From the NCBI GenBank assembly GCA_018238545.1, contig JABCTC010000003.1, positions 58,876-122,875 on the forward strand: DNA of 64,000 nt, given 5' to 3'. Below are positions 33,831-45,000 of the stretch, piece by piece. Position 1 is the stretch's first letter; the number at the start of each line of letters is the position of its first letter. The notes under the pieces were generated by a model. The model was not told where the DNA came from and searched no databases. It saw only the letters and a program-made list of their open reading frames with translations. The position numbers were made by a program, and so were the translations under genes. Source of the stretch: Candidatus Heimdallarchaeota archaeon. GTDB lineage: Archaea > Asgardarchaeota > Heimdallarchaeia > Heimdallarchaeales > Heimdallarchaeaceae.

Positions 33831-35288
33831 TTAAATGAAGGGATTTTTTGCTAATCCCAGTTTAATCATAGCTTTCAAAACTTTTATTCCAAAACGAAGT
33901 TTAAAGTCAAGCTTCTTTGCCGCTACACTAAGTTGAGAAACTCTCAAATAGGGAACTTCACTCATCAATCCTCGCACTCTTTCTTTTGATATCATGTCGA
34001 TTTTTAGTAGCAAATCTGGTATAGTTCCAGATATAGAAATATCTTGAACAGGATATTTGATTTCTCCTTTCTTTATGTACCAACCTGAACCTGTGACAGC
34101 AAATCTTCCACTACTCAAATCTGACATGTGAATACCCATGAAATTTTTTAACATGAAACCCTCTTGAGTTTCACTAATCATCTCATCTAAGGAAGAGTCA
34201 CCAGGTTCGATTTTTGTTGCAAAAGAACCAATACTTGGTGGAGATTTTACTGGATTTCCACCTAAGAAACCTCCTCTAGAAGCTTTACCATTGCTTTCCA
34301 TGTTCAGTTTATTACCATAGTAAGTGTCAAGGTAATAGGTTTGAAGAACCCCATTCTCAATTAGTTTTGTTTGCTCAGTTGGAACACCTTCTCCATCGTA
34401 ACTAGCAGATGTAACCATGTCGGGATCAAGAGGGTCATCTATCATAGTAAAATTCTCATTAGCTATCAAATCGCCAATTTTATCCGCAAAAACCGTTTCT
34501 CCGCGTGAAGCTTTATCTCCATGCAATAACCTGTTTAACACATTGAACAATCCACCCATGATACCATAAGAGCCATCAGGCGATATTATGATTGGATACT
34601 CACCTGAAATAGAAAGCGTTCTTGGTTTTGCTATCTCAAGGACTTTATCTATGGCTTTAATGCCAAGTTGTTTTGTATTGATTGACCCAAGCTTTCTTGC
34701 TCCTTCGATATGAAAATCATAATTTGGGAACCCATGAGTGGATAAGTAGGCTAGACCTAAACCATAACCAGCATCCTGATCATGCAAATCAATACCTTGA
34801 GAATTCTTTAGGAAAGTCTCTCCCATCCCAAAGAATCCCATTGATTGTAGAAAGAATATGTCTGATGGTAGTTTATCAACGTGTATTTCTTCAAACAAAT
34901 CAGCTGCACCATCTGCTTCGATTTCAAGCAGTTTCTTGTCTACATCTAGCTTGTGTGTTGCTTCTTTGGGATCTGGAAAACCCATTAAATCGGGATCTGG
35001 TTTTTTTGTTTTTGCATTTTGTATAGCTAAGTTCACAGTGTATTTGATATCTTCTTCACCGAATGATGATGTATAGGCAAAACCTTTGGCTTGTTGTGCT
35101 ATAACACGAAATGAGAGACCATGTTGTATCCCAATGCTGTGTTTAGGTTTGTTCTTTTCTAACTCTAGGTTGTAAGCTTTTTGGTTTACTCCATAACCCT
35201 CACAATGAGACGCACCTTCTTTCTTAGCATGTTTCAACCCTATGTCTATTGCTTTTTTTATCTTTACGTTTAAATCGTTTTCAGTCAT
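33831..35288 (-). CDS. tldE: TldE/PmbA-type metalloprotease subunit
   Basis: 485 aa of the TldD/PmbA family, without the HExxxH motif, which identifies it as the non-catalytic TldE partner. N-terminal domain features IGIQHGLSFRVIAQQAKGFAYTSSFGEEDI; the C-terminal half has GASYDGEGVPTEQTKLIENGVLQTYYLDTYYG and GFMLKNFMGIHMSDLSSGRFAVTGSGWYI. The TldD-TldE heterodimer cleaves unfolded or small substrate peptides in the cytosol. It follows tldD by 8 bp and is translated from the same unit. Confidence 0.9.
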   Translation of the reverse strand: MTENDLNVKIKKAIDIGLKHAKKEGASHCEGYGVNQKAYNLELEKNKPKHSIGIQHGLSFRVIAQQAKGFAYTSSFGEEDIKYTVNLAIQNAKTKKPDPDLMGFPDPKEATHKLDVDKKLLEIEADGAADLFEEIHVDKLPSDIFFLQSMGFFGMGETFLKNSQGIDLHDQDAGYGLGLAYLSTHGFPNYDFHIEGARKLGSINTKQLGIKAIDKVLEIAKPRTLSISGEYPIIISPDGSYGIMGGLFNVLNRLLHGDKASRGETVFADKIGDLIANENFTMIDDPLDPDMVTSASYDGEGVPTEQTKLIENGVLQTYYLDTYYGNKLNMESNGKASRGGFLGGNPVKSPPSIGSFATKIEPGDSSLDEMISETQEGFMLKNFMGIHMSDLSSGRFAVTGSGWYIKKGEIKYPVQDISISGTIPDLLLKIDMISKERVRGLMSEVPYLRVSQLSVAAKKLDFKLRFGIKVLKAMIKLGLAKNPFI

Positions 35289-35296
35289 TTTTCACA

Positions 35297-36715
35297 TCAT
35301 CCTATTACTATACTTTTCACGGCTAACCATCCGCCAGAAACTCCTACAGGAGCTGATTGCCCATCCTTCCCACAGAAACCTATAGAGTCTAAAGGATTCT
35401 CCATCTCAGGGGATATTCCTGTGATTTTATTTAGAGTTTCAAGAGTGTTGCCTGCTAATGTTGTTGGTCTGTATCTCTTTCCAACTTCCCCGTTTTTGAT
35501 TTCATAGAGTTCTGCTACTCCGAAATTAAAGGTGCCCTTGATTGGGTCTACCTGTCCACCTCCACCTTGCATGAGGAGAAATCCGTTCTTTATTTGTTCT
35601 AGCAATTCTTCTGGTTTCATTGGATTAGATGCTGGAGAAATATATGTGTTAGTCATTCTGACTATTTGAGGAACATTATAAGCTTCAGCTCGAGAATTTC
35701 CTGTAGGTTTCAATTCGAAATAAGCAGCTGTTGATCTATCATTAAGATATGTTTCTAGAATGCCATTTTTAATGATGTATGTTTTCTGACCTGGAACTCC
35801 TTCATCGTCGTATTTCAAGTAACCAAAGGTTTTGATTCCTGTAGATTCTTGTAGCGATCCATCGTCTATTAGATTCACAATGGGTGCAGCCACTCTCTTC
35901 TCAAGTTTCCCTTTCAAAACACCTGCTGTTTGCACAAAATCTCCTTCAGCACTATGTCCAGCTGCTTCATGAGCAAAAAGATGGTTTATTGTACCATCTA
36001 AGACAACTGGGTATCTACCACTCTTAACCTTTGGAGATTTTAATCCTTCTAGCGCTCTTTCTTTAGCTTTTTCTCCGATTTCTGTTGGAGATCGAAAATC
36101 AAAGACCTCTAAGCCACCCAAATGTCCAATCCTGCTTCTCCCTTCTATTGTTTCAGATTCCTCTCTTGCAACTGATAATCCATACATCATTACATATGGA
36201 ACATTATATTCGATGATTGTACCTTCTGTGGTTTCTAGAACCATTTTACGTAGAACTTCTCGATAAAACGAAGTTCTTGATTTAATTCTTTCATCCTCTT
36301 GTGCTTTATCGGCTTCCATTGTTAATTCTATCTTTTTGTCAAAGCCGACATCGTGGAGTTTCTTCTTTTGTGCTCCTTCAAACTTATCTTGAATTGTTTT
36401 TACTTCTGCAAGTTTTATATCCTGTGTCTTATTTCGCAAATTTAGTCTGTTTGCTTGCAGAGCCATTTTGACTATATCTGAACCGCTTTCTACAGGTCCA
36501 CATGAAAATCCCCAAACTCCTTCTTTTAGAATTCGCAACCCTATTCCTGATTCAATCCCAGTTATACTCTCTTCTACTTTACCATTGACAGTTTTGATTA
36601 CTGTCATGTGCGAGTTTTCTAACCGTATATCGGCATAGTCAACTTTCTCTTTTCCAAGAGTTTCAAACATTTTTGAAATTATTTTGTCTGACATTTCATA
36701 AAAAAGGGGATTCAT
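35297..36715 (-). CDS. tldD: TldD-type metalloprotease subunit
   Basis: 472 aa. It has the zinc motif HEAAGH (in NHLFAHEAAGHSAEGDF), followed by a glycine-rich region (LIDDGSLQESTGIKTFGYLKYDDEGVPGQ) and GGGGQVDPIKGTFNFGVAELYEI near the C-terminus, the hallmarks of TldD. It is the catalytic subunit with tldE downstream. An internal start at 36694 (MSDKIISK) is possible. A divergent SDR gene begins 61 bp upstream. Confidence 0.94.
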   Translation of the reverse strand: MNPLFYEMSDKIISKMFETLGKEKVDYADIRLENSHMTVIKTVNGKVEESITGIESGIGLRILKEGVWGFSCGPVESGSDIVKMALQANRLNLRNKTQDIKLAEVKTIQDKFEGAQKKKLHDVGFDKKIELTMEADKAQEDERIKSRTSFYREVLRKMVLETTEGTIIEYNVPYVMMYGLSVAREESETIEGRSRIGHLGGLEVFDFRSPTEIGEKAKERALEGLKSPKVKSGRYPVVLDGTINHLFAHEAAGHSAEGDFVQTAGVLKGKLEKRVAAPIVNLIDDGSLQESTGIKTFGYLKYDDEGVPGQKTYIIKNGILETYLNDRSTAAYFELKPTGNSRAEAYNVPQIVRMTNTYISPASNPMKPEELLEQIKNGFLLMQGGGGQVDPIKGTFNFGVAELYEIKNGEVGKRYRPTTLAGNTLETLNKITGISPEMENPLDSIGFCGKDGQSAPVGVSGGWLAVKSIVIG

Positions 36716-36776
36716 GCTTTTATAAGTATAACCAAATATAGAGTAAATTTAAAATCTCAAGAACAACATTACAATC

Positions 36777-37613
36777 ATGGATTTACAGTTAAAGGGAAAA
36801 CATATCTTAGTTACGGGAGCAAGTGGAGGAATTGGAAAAGCTATCGTAGAAGCATTGTATGAGGAAGATTCAAAGATTACTCTACATGTGTTTAAGAATA
36901 TCGAAGTAGCAAAGGATCTAGTGCTTAAATTAGGTGATGAAGAACGTTTACATGTCATTCAAGCTGATTTGAGGAAGGAGGAAGACGTCTCCAACATGTT
37001 TAGATCTGCAAATAAAAGGTATGGGAGAATTGACGGTTTAGTAGCTAATGCCGGAATCTGGTCTTCTGAACCTAAATTCACTTCTCAGCTAAGTTTAGAA
37101 CAGTGGAATAACACTATTAAGGTAAATCTAACGGGAGTTTTTCTCTGTGTTAAGGAATTCTTCAAGAATTTAGAAAAACACCCAGAGAAACAAGCATCTG
37201 TGGTTCTTATTGGGTCAACTGCTGGAAGTTTTGGTGAATCTGGATATGCGGATTATTCAGCAACAAAATCAGCACTGATGTATGGTTTAACTAATACATG
37301 GAAAAACGAAATAATTCATTTTGCGTCATTAGGTAGGGTTAATACGGTAGCTCCAGGGTGGACTTTCACTCAAATGGCAATGGAATCTCTTAAGGATGAG
37401 ACAGAAGTGAAAAAAGTTCTTCAAACCATACCTCTTAGGAAAATAGCTAGTGCCGAGGATATAGCTTCATCTGTTTTGTTTTTACTATCAGACAAAGTAG
37501 CAGGACATGTGAGTGGTGAAACACTTATGGTTGATGGAGGAATGGAAGGTAGGAGATTGTTCGATCAGAATGAGATTGATGTCAACTTTCTGAAGAATCT
37601 AAGAAAAGAATGA
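36777..37613 (+). CDS. Short-chain dehydrogenase/reductase
   Basis: 278 aa, classical SDR: cofactor motif TGASGGIGKA (NAD(P)), NAG in VANAGIW, catalytic Ser in LIGSTAGSFG, Tyr-x-x-x-Lys in YSATK, and the later PG motif in VAPGWT. The fold is a soluble Rossmann enzyme. Basic/acidic residues after the first beta strand (HVFKNIE) do not settle NAD versus NADP. A C-terminal extension of about 25 residues follows the usual VDGG end. Substrate unknown; FabG-like activity is one option. Confidence 0.9.
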   Translation: MDLQLKGKHILVTGASGGIGKAIVEALYEEDSKITLHVFKNIEVAKDLVLKLGDEERLHVIQADLRKEEDVSNMFRSANKRYGRIDGLVANAGIWSSEPKFTSQLSLEQWNNTIKVNLTGVFLCVKEFFKNLEKHPEKQASVVLIGSTAGSFGESGYADYSATKSALMYGLTNTWKNEIIHFASLGRVNTVAPGWTFTQMAMESLKDETEVKKVLQTIPLRKIASAEDIASSVLFLLSDKVAGHVSGETLMVDGGMEGRRLFDQNEIDVNFLKNLRKE

Positions 37614-37663
37614 GGTAAGTTCGTAGCAATATCTTTAATTTATACATGAGGTTGTTTACGTAG

Positions 37664-38386
37664 ATGTCATATAACTCACTTGAAGTTGATGTTGCAGCTA
37701 ATTACAATAATGTTTTACAAAGGGTAGAGAATAGTGCAAAAATATCTTCTCGAGATGGTTCAAACATAACTGTAGTGGGAGTTTCTAAAAGGATTGAGCT
37801 TTCAAGGATTAAATCTGCTATCGATGCTGGTTTGAAGATAGTGGGCGAAGTAGCAGGAACAGAATTAAAGAAAAAATTGCCAGATATTATTCGATACAGT
37901 CCTTCGACTGAAATACAAATCGTTGGTCATCTTCAATCAAATAAGATCAAATATTCTGTAGAAAACTGTCAACTAATACAGAGCATACAATCAGAGAAAA
38001 TACTAATACTTGTAAATAAGTTCGCACAGAAACAAGATAAAATCTATCCGATTTTTCTACAGGTCGATTTTAGCAATATTTTGAAACAAAAAGGTTTGAA
38101 CTTGGAAGAAACTCTGAAGATGTTAAAACTTAGTGATTCACTGGCTAACGTTGAAACCAGAGGTATTATGACAATAGCTCCTCTTGAATTAGAAAAAGAT
38201 GAACATAATCTGCGTAAATTTTTTGCTAAAACTCACAAAATATTCCAAGAAAAAATAAGACCCAAACTGTCCAATACAGATGTTCAATTATCAATGGGGA
38301 TGTCTAATGATTTCGAAATCGCAATTCAAGAAGGCTCAACTATGGTGAGAGTAGGAACAGCTATTTTTGGTCCGAGGATGAACTAA
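37664..38386 (+). CDS. PLP homeostasis protein, YggS/PLPBP family
   Basis: 240 aa. PLP lysine in VVGVSKRIELSRIKSAI, the GEVAGTELKKKLPDI segment, HLQSNKIKYS, VETRGIMTIAP, and the phosphate-binding C-terminus SMGMSNDFEIAIQEGSTMVRVGTAIFGPR. The family binds PLP and buffers it in the cytosol without clear enzyme activity. It follows the SDR on the same strand after 50 bp, with no further context. Confidence 0.92.
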   Translation: MSYNSLEVDVAANYNNVLQRVENSAKISSRDGSNITVVGVSKRIELSRIKSAIDAGLKIVGEVAGTELKKKLPDIIRYSPSTEIQIVGHLQSNKIKYSVENCQLIQSIQSEKILILVNKFAQKQDKIYPIFLQVDFSNILKQKGLNLEETLKMLKLSDSLANVETRGIMTIAPLELEKDEHNLRKFFAKTHKIFQEKIRPKLSNTDVQLSMGMSNDFEIAIQEGSTMVRVGTAIFGPRMN

Positions 38387-38472
38387 TTCTTTTTTATATT
38401 GAGCAATTTAGATGAGTTTAAAAGTGAGTAATAGTAAGTTAAAATTGTAAACAATTATACACGGTGTTAGTT

Positions 38473-39669
38473 ATGGCTATGTGGCGATTAATTAAAAATT
38501 CGGTACGCTTTGCTTTTCGAGCTAAAAAGCGTTGGATAACTTTTGTTGTAATTTTTGCATTTCTTTCTGCTTTCATTACTTTCTTCGCAGGTACATTCAA
38601 TCAATATGCAACTGATGATTTACTTGAACAGAAAGGATTTTACATAAAAGCACAAAATACTGAAAGTTTGAAGGTCAATGCTAGTCAAGCTGAAGCTCTA
38701 GTAGCTCAAATTGAAGATCTGCCAGGAATCGAATCAGTTGCGATGTTTCGTTTCTTTGATCTTGGTGACTATATTAGGGTTTTTGGTGTCGATCCTGGGA
38801 GTAGTTGGATGTTCAAATCTGCTAAACCGTCTTTGATTAGAGACGGGCATTATATCTCAGATAGAAGTGATGTGGTGATATCTACAGGATCTGCCATTAA
38901 AGCTGATTTGGGTACATTTTCCAGTAATGTCAGTGCAACAATACATATTGGAGAACAAATTAACTTTGTTAATGCAGCTGAAACAACTTTTGAATTAAAT
39001 GTTGTAGGTGAAATCAACGATACAGTTAATGCTCCAGATAAACTGAGAATGTTTATTTCGGATGAAGATTTTGATTATCTTCATGATAATTTTGCTGATA
39101 CAACTCCAATTTATTGTGAGAGTATTTCAGTACTAGTAATTGGAGATCTCTACAATCCATTCAGTGATGAAATTTTTGAAAATATGATTCTTTATGATGA
39201 ACCCTCAGAACCTCTGTTCACATTGGTAAATGAAGGTTCCTATGGAAATTGGATACCTCCTGATACTGTTGCAGAATCAGTGAAAAAACAGAGAGCAACA
39301 GACTTTCTTATTTTCATTTTTGGTATAACTGGTGGTATTTTACTTACAATATTGTACAACTTCTTGATTGTTTGGTTTAGAAGAAGAGAAGTAGCAGTAC
39401 TTCGAGCAATGGGTTACGAGAAAAGAGAAATTCGAGTTAATCTATTGGGTGAAAGTCTTACGATAAGTTTCGTAGGTTATCTTATAGGAATTCTTGCAAT
39501 AGTAATCTATTTCTGGGTTCAACAAATGGCTTTCAGTAACTATCTATTAACTTGGACCACATTACTGATTTCATTTGTTATAGTTGTAGTATTAACTATC
39601 CCTGGACTGTTATTATCAAGTTTATCGTTCGTTAGAGTATCTCCAGTGATACTGTTTAAGGCAAGGTGA
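38473..39669 (+). CDS. FtsX/MacB-type ABC transporter permease
   Basis: About 398 aa. One N-terminal TM helix after a basic start (MWRLIKNSVRFAFRAKKRW), a large extracytoplasmic domain (about 45-280), then three TM helices with the FtsX motif RRREVAVLRAMGYEKREIRVNLLGES between them. This is the topology of mechanotransmission ABC permeases. The ATPase gene follows with a 4-bp overlap. A GTG at 38464 is an alternative start. Confidence 0.88.
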   Translation: MAMWRLIKNSVRFAFRAKKRWITFVVIFAFLSAFITFFAGTFNQYATDDLLEQKGFYIKAQNTESLKVNASQAEALVAQIEDLPGIESVAMFRFFDLGDYIRVFGVDPGSSWMFKSAKPSLIRDGHYISDRSDVVISTGSAIKADLGTFSSNVSATIHIGEQINFVNAAETTFELNVVGEINDTVNAPDKLRMFISDEDFDYLHDNFADTTPIYCESISVLVIGDLYNPFSDEIFENMILYDEPSEPLFTLVNEGSYGNWIPPDTVAESVKKQRATDFLIFIFGITGGILLTILYNFLIVWFRRREVAVLRAMGYEKREIRVNLLGESLTISFVGYLIGILAIVIYFWVQQMAFSNYLLTWTTLLISFVIVVVLTIPGLLLSSLSFVRVSPVILFKAR

Positions 39670-40430
39670 TTATGGTGTCAGATGCAATATTAAAAATTGA
39701 TAAAGTGACAAAAATTTATAGAAGAGGAAGATCTGAAGTAGTAAGAGCACTTGATAAGGTAAGTATGGAAATTAATCCTGGAGAAATATTAATGGTGATA
39801 GGTCCTTCAGGAAGTGGAAAAACAACTCTTCTCAATGTTTTATCTGGTCTAGATAAGCCTACAAATGGGAAGATTTTGTTCAATACTTCAAGAGCTGGTG
39901 AAGGTTTCAAATACATCTCAAAGCAAGAAAATGAAGACAAGAAACGAGGTGATGACAAACACTTTGTTGACATCACTACGTGGGATGAAAAACAGTTAAC
40001 AAAATATCGTCGTCATAACGTGGGTTTTGTGTTCCAAGCATGGGAGCTAATTCCTACACTTAAAGCTGTTGAGAATGTTGAATCAAGTCTTTATCCCTCA
40101 AAAATACCAACACCGGAAATAAGAGAAAAAGCAATTAAATTAATTCGGAAAGTTGGGTTACTTGATAAAGAATACGCTTATCCTGATCAGATGAGTGGTG
40201 GAGAACAACAAAGAGTTGCAATATGCAGAGCTCTAATTAAAGAACCAAGAATCGTTTTTGCTGATGAACCAACAGGTAATCTTGACAGTGAATCAGGAAA
40301 TCAAATTATGCGACAAATGAAACTTATGTCTCGTGATGGTGCTGCTGTTTTAATAGCAACACACAACATGGAATTGAGAAAATTTGCAGATAGGATAATT
40401 AAGATTCATGATGGTCAGATAACTTATTAG
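39666..40430 (+). CDS. LolD/MacB-type ABC transporter ATP-binding protein
   Basis: 254 aa. Walker [11 protein letters not shown]-loop in [24 protein letters not shown], signature [15 protein letters not shown], Walker [13 protein letters not shown] with catalytic Glu, and H-loop ATHNM. It has an insertion of about 30 residues between the first strand-loop region and the Q-loop ([32 protein letters not shown]). The GTG start overlaps the permease stop; an ATG at 39672 is also usable. Together with the permease it forms an energy-coupled complex that most likely works on the membrane or an outside protein rather than transporting a small solute. Confidence 0.92.
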   Translation: MIMVSDAILKIDKVTKIYRRGRSEVVRALDKVSMEINPGEILMVIGPSGSGKTTLLNVLSGLDKPTNGKILFNTSRAGEGFKYISKQENEDKKRGDDKHFVDITTWDEKQLTKYRRHNVGFVFQAWELIPTLKAVENVESSLYPSKIPTPEIREKAIKLIRKVGLLDKEYAYPDQMSGGEQQRVAICRALIKEPRIVFADEPTGNLDSESGNQIMRQMKLMSRDGAAVLIATHNMELRKFADRIIKIHDGQITY

Positions 40431-40440
40431 GTGAAATGAA

Positions 40441-42057
40441 ATGGCAAATGAAATATTTCTTAAATTGATTACTTCTGAATTCACAGGAGATGAAGCTAAG
40501 CAAGTTGAATATTCATCTATAGTTGGGTATGCACTAGACAATATAAAGCGAAAAGAAATTTTAGAGGGAGTTTACACTTGTTATGTTCCTTTTTATGCTG
40601 TAAGAATAAGTGACGGTAATTACATTGTCATTAATACATTACAACTTGAAAAAAATAAACTACTTGTTAGTAAAATTCCAGAGCTTTCAGAAATTAAAGC
40701 TGTCCTAGAAGAAGAATACTCCTCTTTAGAAGCTCACTATAGAGCCATTGAAGAAGCACTCGTATCCATGAACATTTTTCATTTAGAAATTAGTGGTGTT
40801 TTAGTTAAGAAAGGAATTGAGGGAACAGCTAAGCTAGTTACTCAACATGGTTCAACTCGTAACAATTCTTTCAAAAAAATATCTCCATTGGTTTCTAGAG
40901 AAGACATCAAAAGAGAGATTGCTTCAGCTGGCAAATACGCCATCACTGACCATGAATTAGAAACTAAGCTCAATGTCCTTCTAGATGAAGTTGAAAAACA
41001 CCTCCAATTTGTTGTTGAAAAGAAAAAACGTGATAGAGACAATATCGAGGAAAGATACGATCAAAAAATAAAAAACCAGAAGCAAGAAAATGCTAAAAAA
41101 ATTCAACAATTCAAAGAAGATGAGAGGCAGCAACATAATTCAATAGAGTCTGAATCAAACAAAGAAAAGCGTGACCAAATTGCTTCTGTTAAAGATAGTA
41201 AACGTTGGAATCAACTAAAAAAAGATATTTCTTCCTTGCAAGAATCTTACAATCATTTGCTGACTAGTCTAGATAAAGTCAATACAGAAAATGATTTTGA
41301 CGTAGTGATAAGTAGAATTAGAGAAGTACAAGATGAGACTCAATCCTTTGGTGTTGGACTCAATAGTGCAGTTTCTGAGATAGAATATAGAAAAATTGAA
41401 TATGAAGACATAGGGCATCAAGAAGATGTAGACAAAAGAAATGTTTCCGATAGGTTAAACACAGCTAAAGAAGATTTGAACCTACATGTAGTTGATATTC
41501 AGGATGAAAAGCGTAAAAAACTTGAAGAACAAGATAAAGAAATTCAGAAAGCGAATAACATCTTTGATAAATTCAAGAATAATCGCAACAATCTGATTAA
41601 AAGAGCTCAAAACAATTATGTGATGATTTCTGCTTATTCCTTATCCTCAGATTTACTTGGTATTTCGGATAACGAGCAACTTGTTACTATCAATGTACCT
41701 GTTGCAATATGTAAGTATAAAGACAAAAGTGGGTTCATATACAACGTTATTCCTCCATTCGAAATAGCTAACAACATGAAGAAACCAAGATCTCTTGCTA
41801 TACATGGTGCGAATGGTTTAATCGGTTTTGACTGTATAGCTAGGGAATCTTTTGATTTCTTAAAACATCCGCTTGAGAATCTTTTGGCAAGTAAACAAAA
41901 CTTGCAAGCAGAAATACAAGCTGAGAATAATGAGCTAACTCAGACTGGCGATCTGTCATCTTTAAATTCTGGACTTGTTCTATTAGAACAAAGAAAGAAA
42001 TATTCAAAGAAAAATGCAGATGCAATATTAGCAAAATCAAGAAGTTTCTTATCCTAA
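40441..42057 (+). CDS. Cytosolic coiled-coil protein of the FtsX-like operon
   Basis: 538 aa, not recognised. N-terminal globular domain about 1-170 (strands FLKLITSEF, YTCYVPFYAVRI, DGNYIVINTLQL), a central coiled coil about 180-385 rich in Lys, Glu and Gln, and a C-terminal beta domain (about 395-480, LVTINVPVAICKYK, FIYNVIPPFEIA). No signal peptide or TM helix. The gene begins 11 bp after the ATPase, so the three proteins are surely co-expressed. The coiled coil could dock to the cytosolic ATPase, so a regulator, adaptor or cytosolic scaffold role is possible. Unlike neighbours, no homologue comes to mind. Confidence 0.75.
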   Translation: MANEIFLKLITSEFTGDEAKQVEYSSIVGYALDNIKRKEILEGVYTCYVPFYAVRISDGNYIVINTLQLEKNKLLVSKIPELSEIKAVLEEEYSSLEAHYRAIEEALVSMNIFHLEISGVLVKKGIEGTAKLVTQHGSTRNNSFKKISPLVSREDIKREIASAGKYAITDHELETKLNVLLDEVEKHLQFVVEKKKRDRDNIEERYDQKIKNQKQENAKKIQQFKEDERQQHNSIESESNKEKRDQIASVKDSKRWNQLKKDISSLQESYNHLLTSLDKVNTENDFDVVISRIREVQDETQSFGVGLNSAVSEIEYRKIEYEDIGHQEDVDKRNVSDRLNTAKEDLNLHVVDIQDEKRKKLEEQDKEIQKANNIFDKFKNNRNNLIKRAQNNYVMISAYSLSSDLLGISDNEQLVTINVPVAICKYKDKSGFIYNVIPPFEIANNMKKPRSLAIHGANGLIGFDCIARESFDFLKHPLENLLASKQNLQAEIQAENNELTQTGDLSSLNSGLVLLEQRKKYSKKNADAILAKSRSFLS

Positions 42058-42081
42058 TATTTTAAGGAGATTTATTCCTTT

Positions 42082-45000
42082 CTATTTCTTTACTTTTTCT
42101 TCGATTACTTGTGTAGGGTATTCTGATAATCTGAATAGAGCCTCTTTCAATGTTTCAGACAGATCTATAATGTTGGTGTCACCGTTTTCTATAAGGTACG
42201 GAATGACAGATTTTAAACCTTCTATAACGGGACCAGTATTTTCTTCAAACTTCATTCGAGCAACAAAACGAATAATATCACTCATTACAATTAACCGTTC
42301 CCTATTTTCATCCATAGCTCTTCTATATTCTGGTTCTAGAAACAGCCTTATTTCCCAGTCTTTACCACTACTTACTGCTTCAACATTAGGAAAAGTGAGC
42401 ATTGATAGCACCTCAGTTTTTGTTTCGTAAATTTCTTTTGGTATTAATCCCAGTGTGATGAAATGGCCGTTCTTATCGCTAGACAACTCTATATCATTTT
42501 TAATAAAAAATGTACTAGTTAATCTTCCGTATGTATTGATGATTTCAGTGAAAGTATTTCCTAGAGCTCGCATATTCAGATAAAGATTGTTCTCAAACTC
42601 ACTTCTAGATTTACTTTTACCCCAAGCTCGAAGCACTGCATCTGCTACACGTTTTTCGCCACTAATCATCTGATTATATGATTCATCTATAACATAATCA
42701 GGTATTCTTCTGTACAATAGGATTGACAATGCTATCTCCATGAAGTTTTTGGGTAAATCTCTAAATTCTTTTGGATGAATTTCATTTATTGTGTTTAGTA
42801 TCTCTTTTTGTGCTCGTTTGAGCGATATCGTGAATTTACCATATTCTAATCTTTGTAATTTGAATATATCTCCAGTCCAACTGGTAACATTCCTACTAAC
42901 CTCATTAAGGTGACCACTAAGATCTATACTAACATCTTTTGACCATTTCTCAACAACTTTTGTCATTTGATCATTTAATGGATTCCAGTTTTTGAGTAGG
43001 TTTTTTCTAATATCTTTCAGCTCTTTGCTTGCCTTATTGTATAAACGCATAGCTTTCTTCTTGTAGCTCAAATCGTTCTTTCTCAAGTTAGAAAATCCTG
43101 TTAAAAGATTTTGAATGGTTTTATGGATTTTTGGCGCATAATCATTCCAGCTTTCTTGACACCTAACATGGAAATGTTTTCCTGCGAACTTCTGAGGTAT
43201 ATCTCGAATCTGTGGGAAGGATGGGAAACCATTTTGAATGTCTGGTAATCGGTGGGCTGGTGTTAGTTTACCCACCATTTCTCTGTTGAAAACTGTTATC
43301 AACGTATCTATAAGATTTATGACCTTTCCTTCAAATGTAAACATTTTTTGTAAATATGAGGAAACCATCCCTCGTAGAATTGCTTTAGCATAGGCTTTCT
43401 TTAGGGTTTTTGAATTCGTAAAACAAGTAGTGAGAAACTCAGCATCTTTTTCAACATCTCGTAATGGAAATATCTTATTTCCTAAACTAACTGTAACTCC
43501 CTGTTTTTGTAGAAGTTCATTTGATGAGATTGTTCTACCATCAAAACGTAGATACGATTCTCTGAAAAATGGGCGTTTATTTTGCACAGGAACCGAATTA
43601 ACATATGCTTTAATTTCACCTTCATCAATTGCTGCACCAATTAGATCTTTTGCTGTTAAACTCATTTGTTTAGCTGTTTCATAACCCCTATACTTGACAT
43701 CAACTATGACTTTTGATAGAATATTGACAAGTACAGTCTTTGGCGCAATCTCTCTAAATGCATTGATCATATAGGTAAAGATATCCCCAAGATTGAAATT
43801 AAACAGCTGGTCTTTCACCATTTTCTCTAATGTGGTGATAATCGCTCTTTCTAATGCGCTTGCAAACAGCACAGATTCTTCAATATTGGAAATTTGCAAC
43901 TGTTTTCCAACTCCCATAGTATTGAATTTATCAATAAGTTGTTTGATCCATTCAGGATGAATATTTGTTAGTTTGGATAATCTATCCTTTACAATTCCAC
44001 GTTTAAATTCAATAGAAGTTTTAGCTGTTTTCTTAGTTGTAGACTTTTGAACAATCTTCTTTTCATCTAATATTGAAAAAGTGAAATCAATTATGACATT
44101 CCATATGCTTGTAGGTAATTTTCTGCCAGCAAAGGGATCGATTAGTTGTTTAAAGAACAGTCTTGCTCCTTGTAGAACTAAAGGAGTAACATCTTCTATA
44201 AGACCATTACAGATTATACTTCCAGGGTCTGGAACATCTGTTAAAGTTGTAATTTGATTTTGTATTGCAGTATACAGCGGAATATTACGAAAATCAGTTA
44301 GAGTATGTAATGGGTTATCTTTTGCAATCTTGTAAATGATCTCTTTTGCGAGATTATTTGCTATGAAGGTTTTTGCAGTGTGTATCTCACTTATATTCAG
44401 TTTCTTCAAGTGAACATCAACGTTCTCTTGAAGGTTTTTCGCTAAGTAGAGATCTATTAATTCCTCTGGTTTGAATTGCTTCTCACGTAAATATAATTCA
44501 ATGGTATTCCTTATTTCTTCAACCGTATATCTCGGTGTTTCATATTCTAGTATAACAAATGGATCTTCTAAGATGATTTGATTGAGAATATCTTGTGCTA
44601 CCATCTGTACTAATAATTGTCTCTTAAAGGGGGAAATTGACCCTTTATCCCAAGATGTTTCTTCTTCTCCAATCCATTGTTTGATGTCTTTAAGCTGTAA
44701 GACCGTGGGAAAATCCACAGGTTTATTTTCTATTAATTTGAGTTTTGCTTTTATCAGATTAATTAAAGCATCATTATTCTTACTTACTGCAACCTTCTGT
44801 TTAGCAATTGTACAAGCTTTGAGATATGCTTTCGATACGTAATCTAAAGATATCATTTTTCCTGTAGCTAAATTCCTGTGAAAGTTTGGTGTCAAGGTGA
44901 TAAATTTACAAAATGAAAGTGCTAATTCTTGAACTAACATTTCATTTTCTTTTGAGAGTTTGTTTGCTTCATCTGATTTGACAACATATTGAACAACAAC

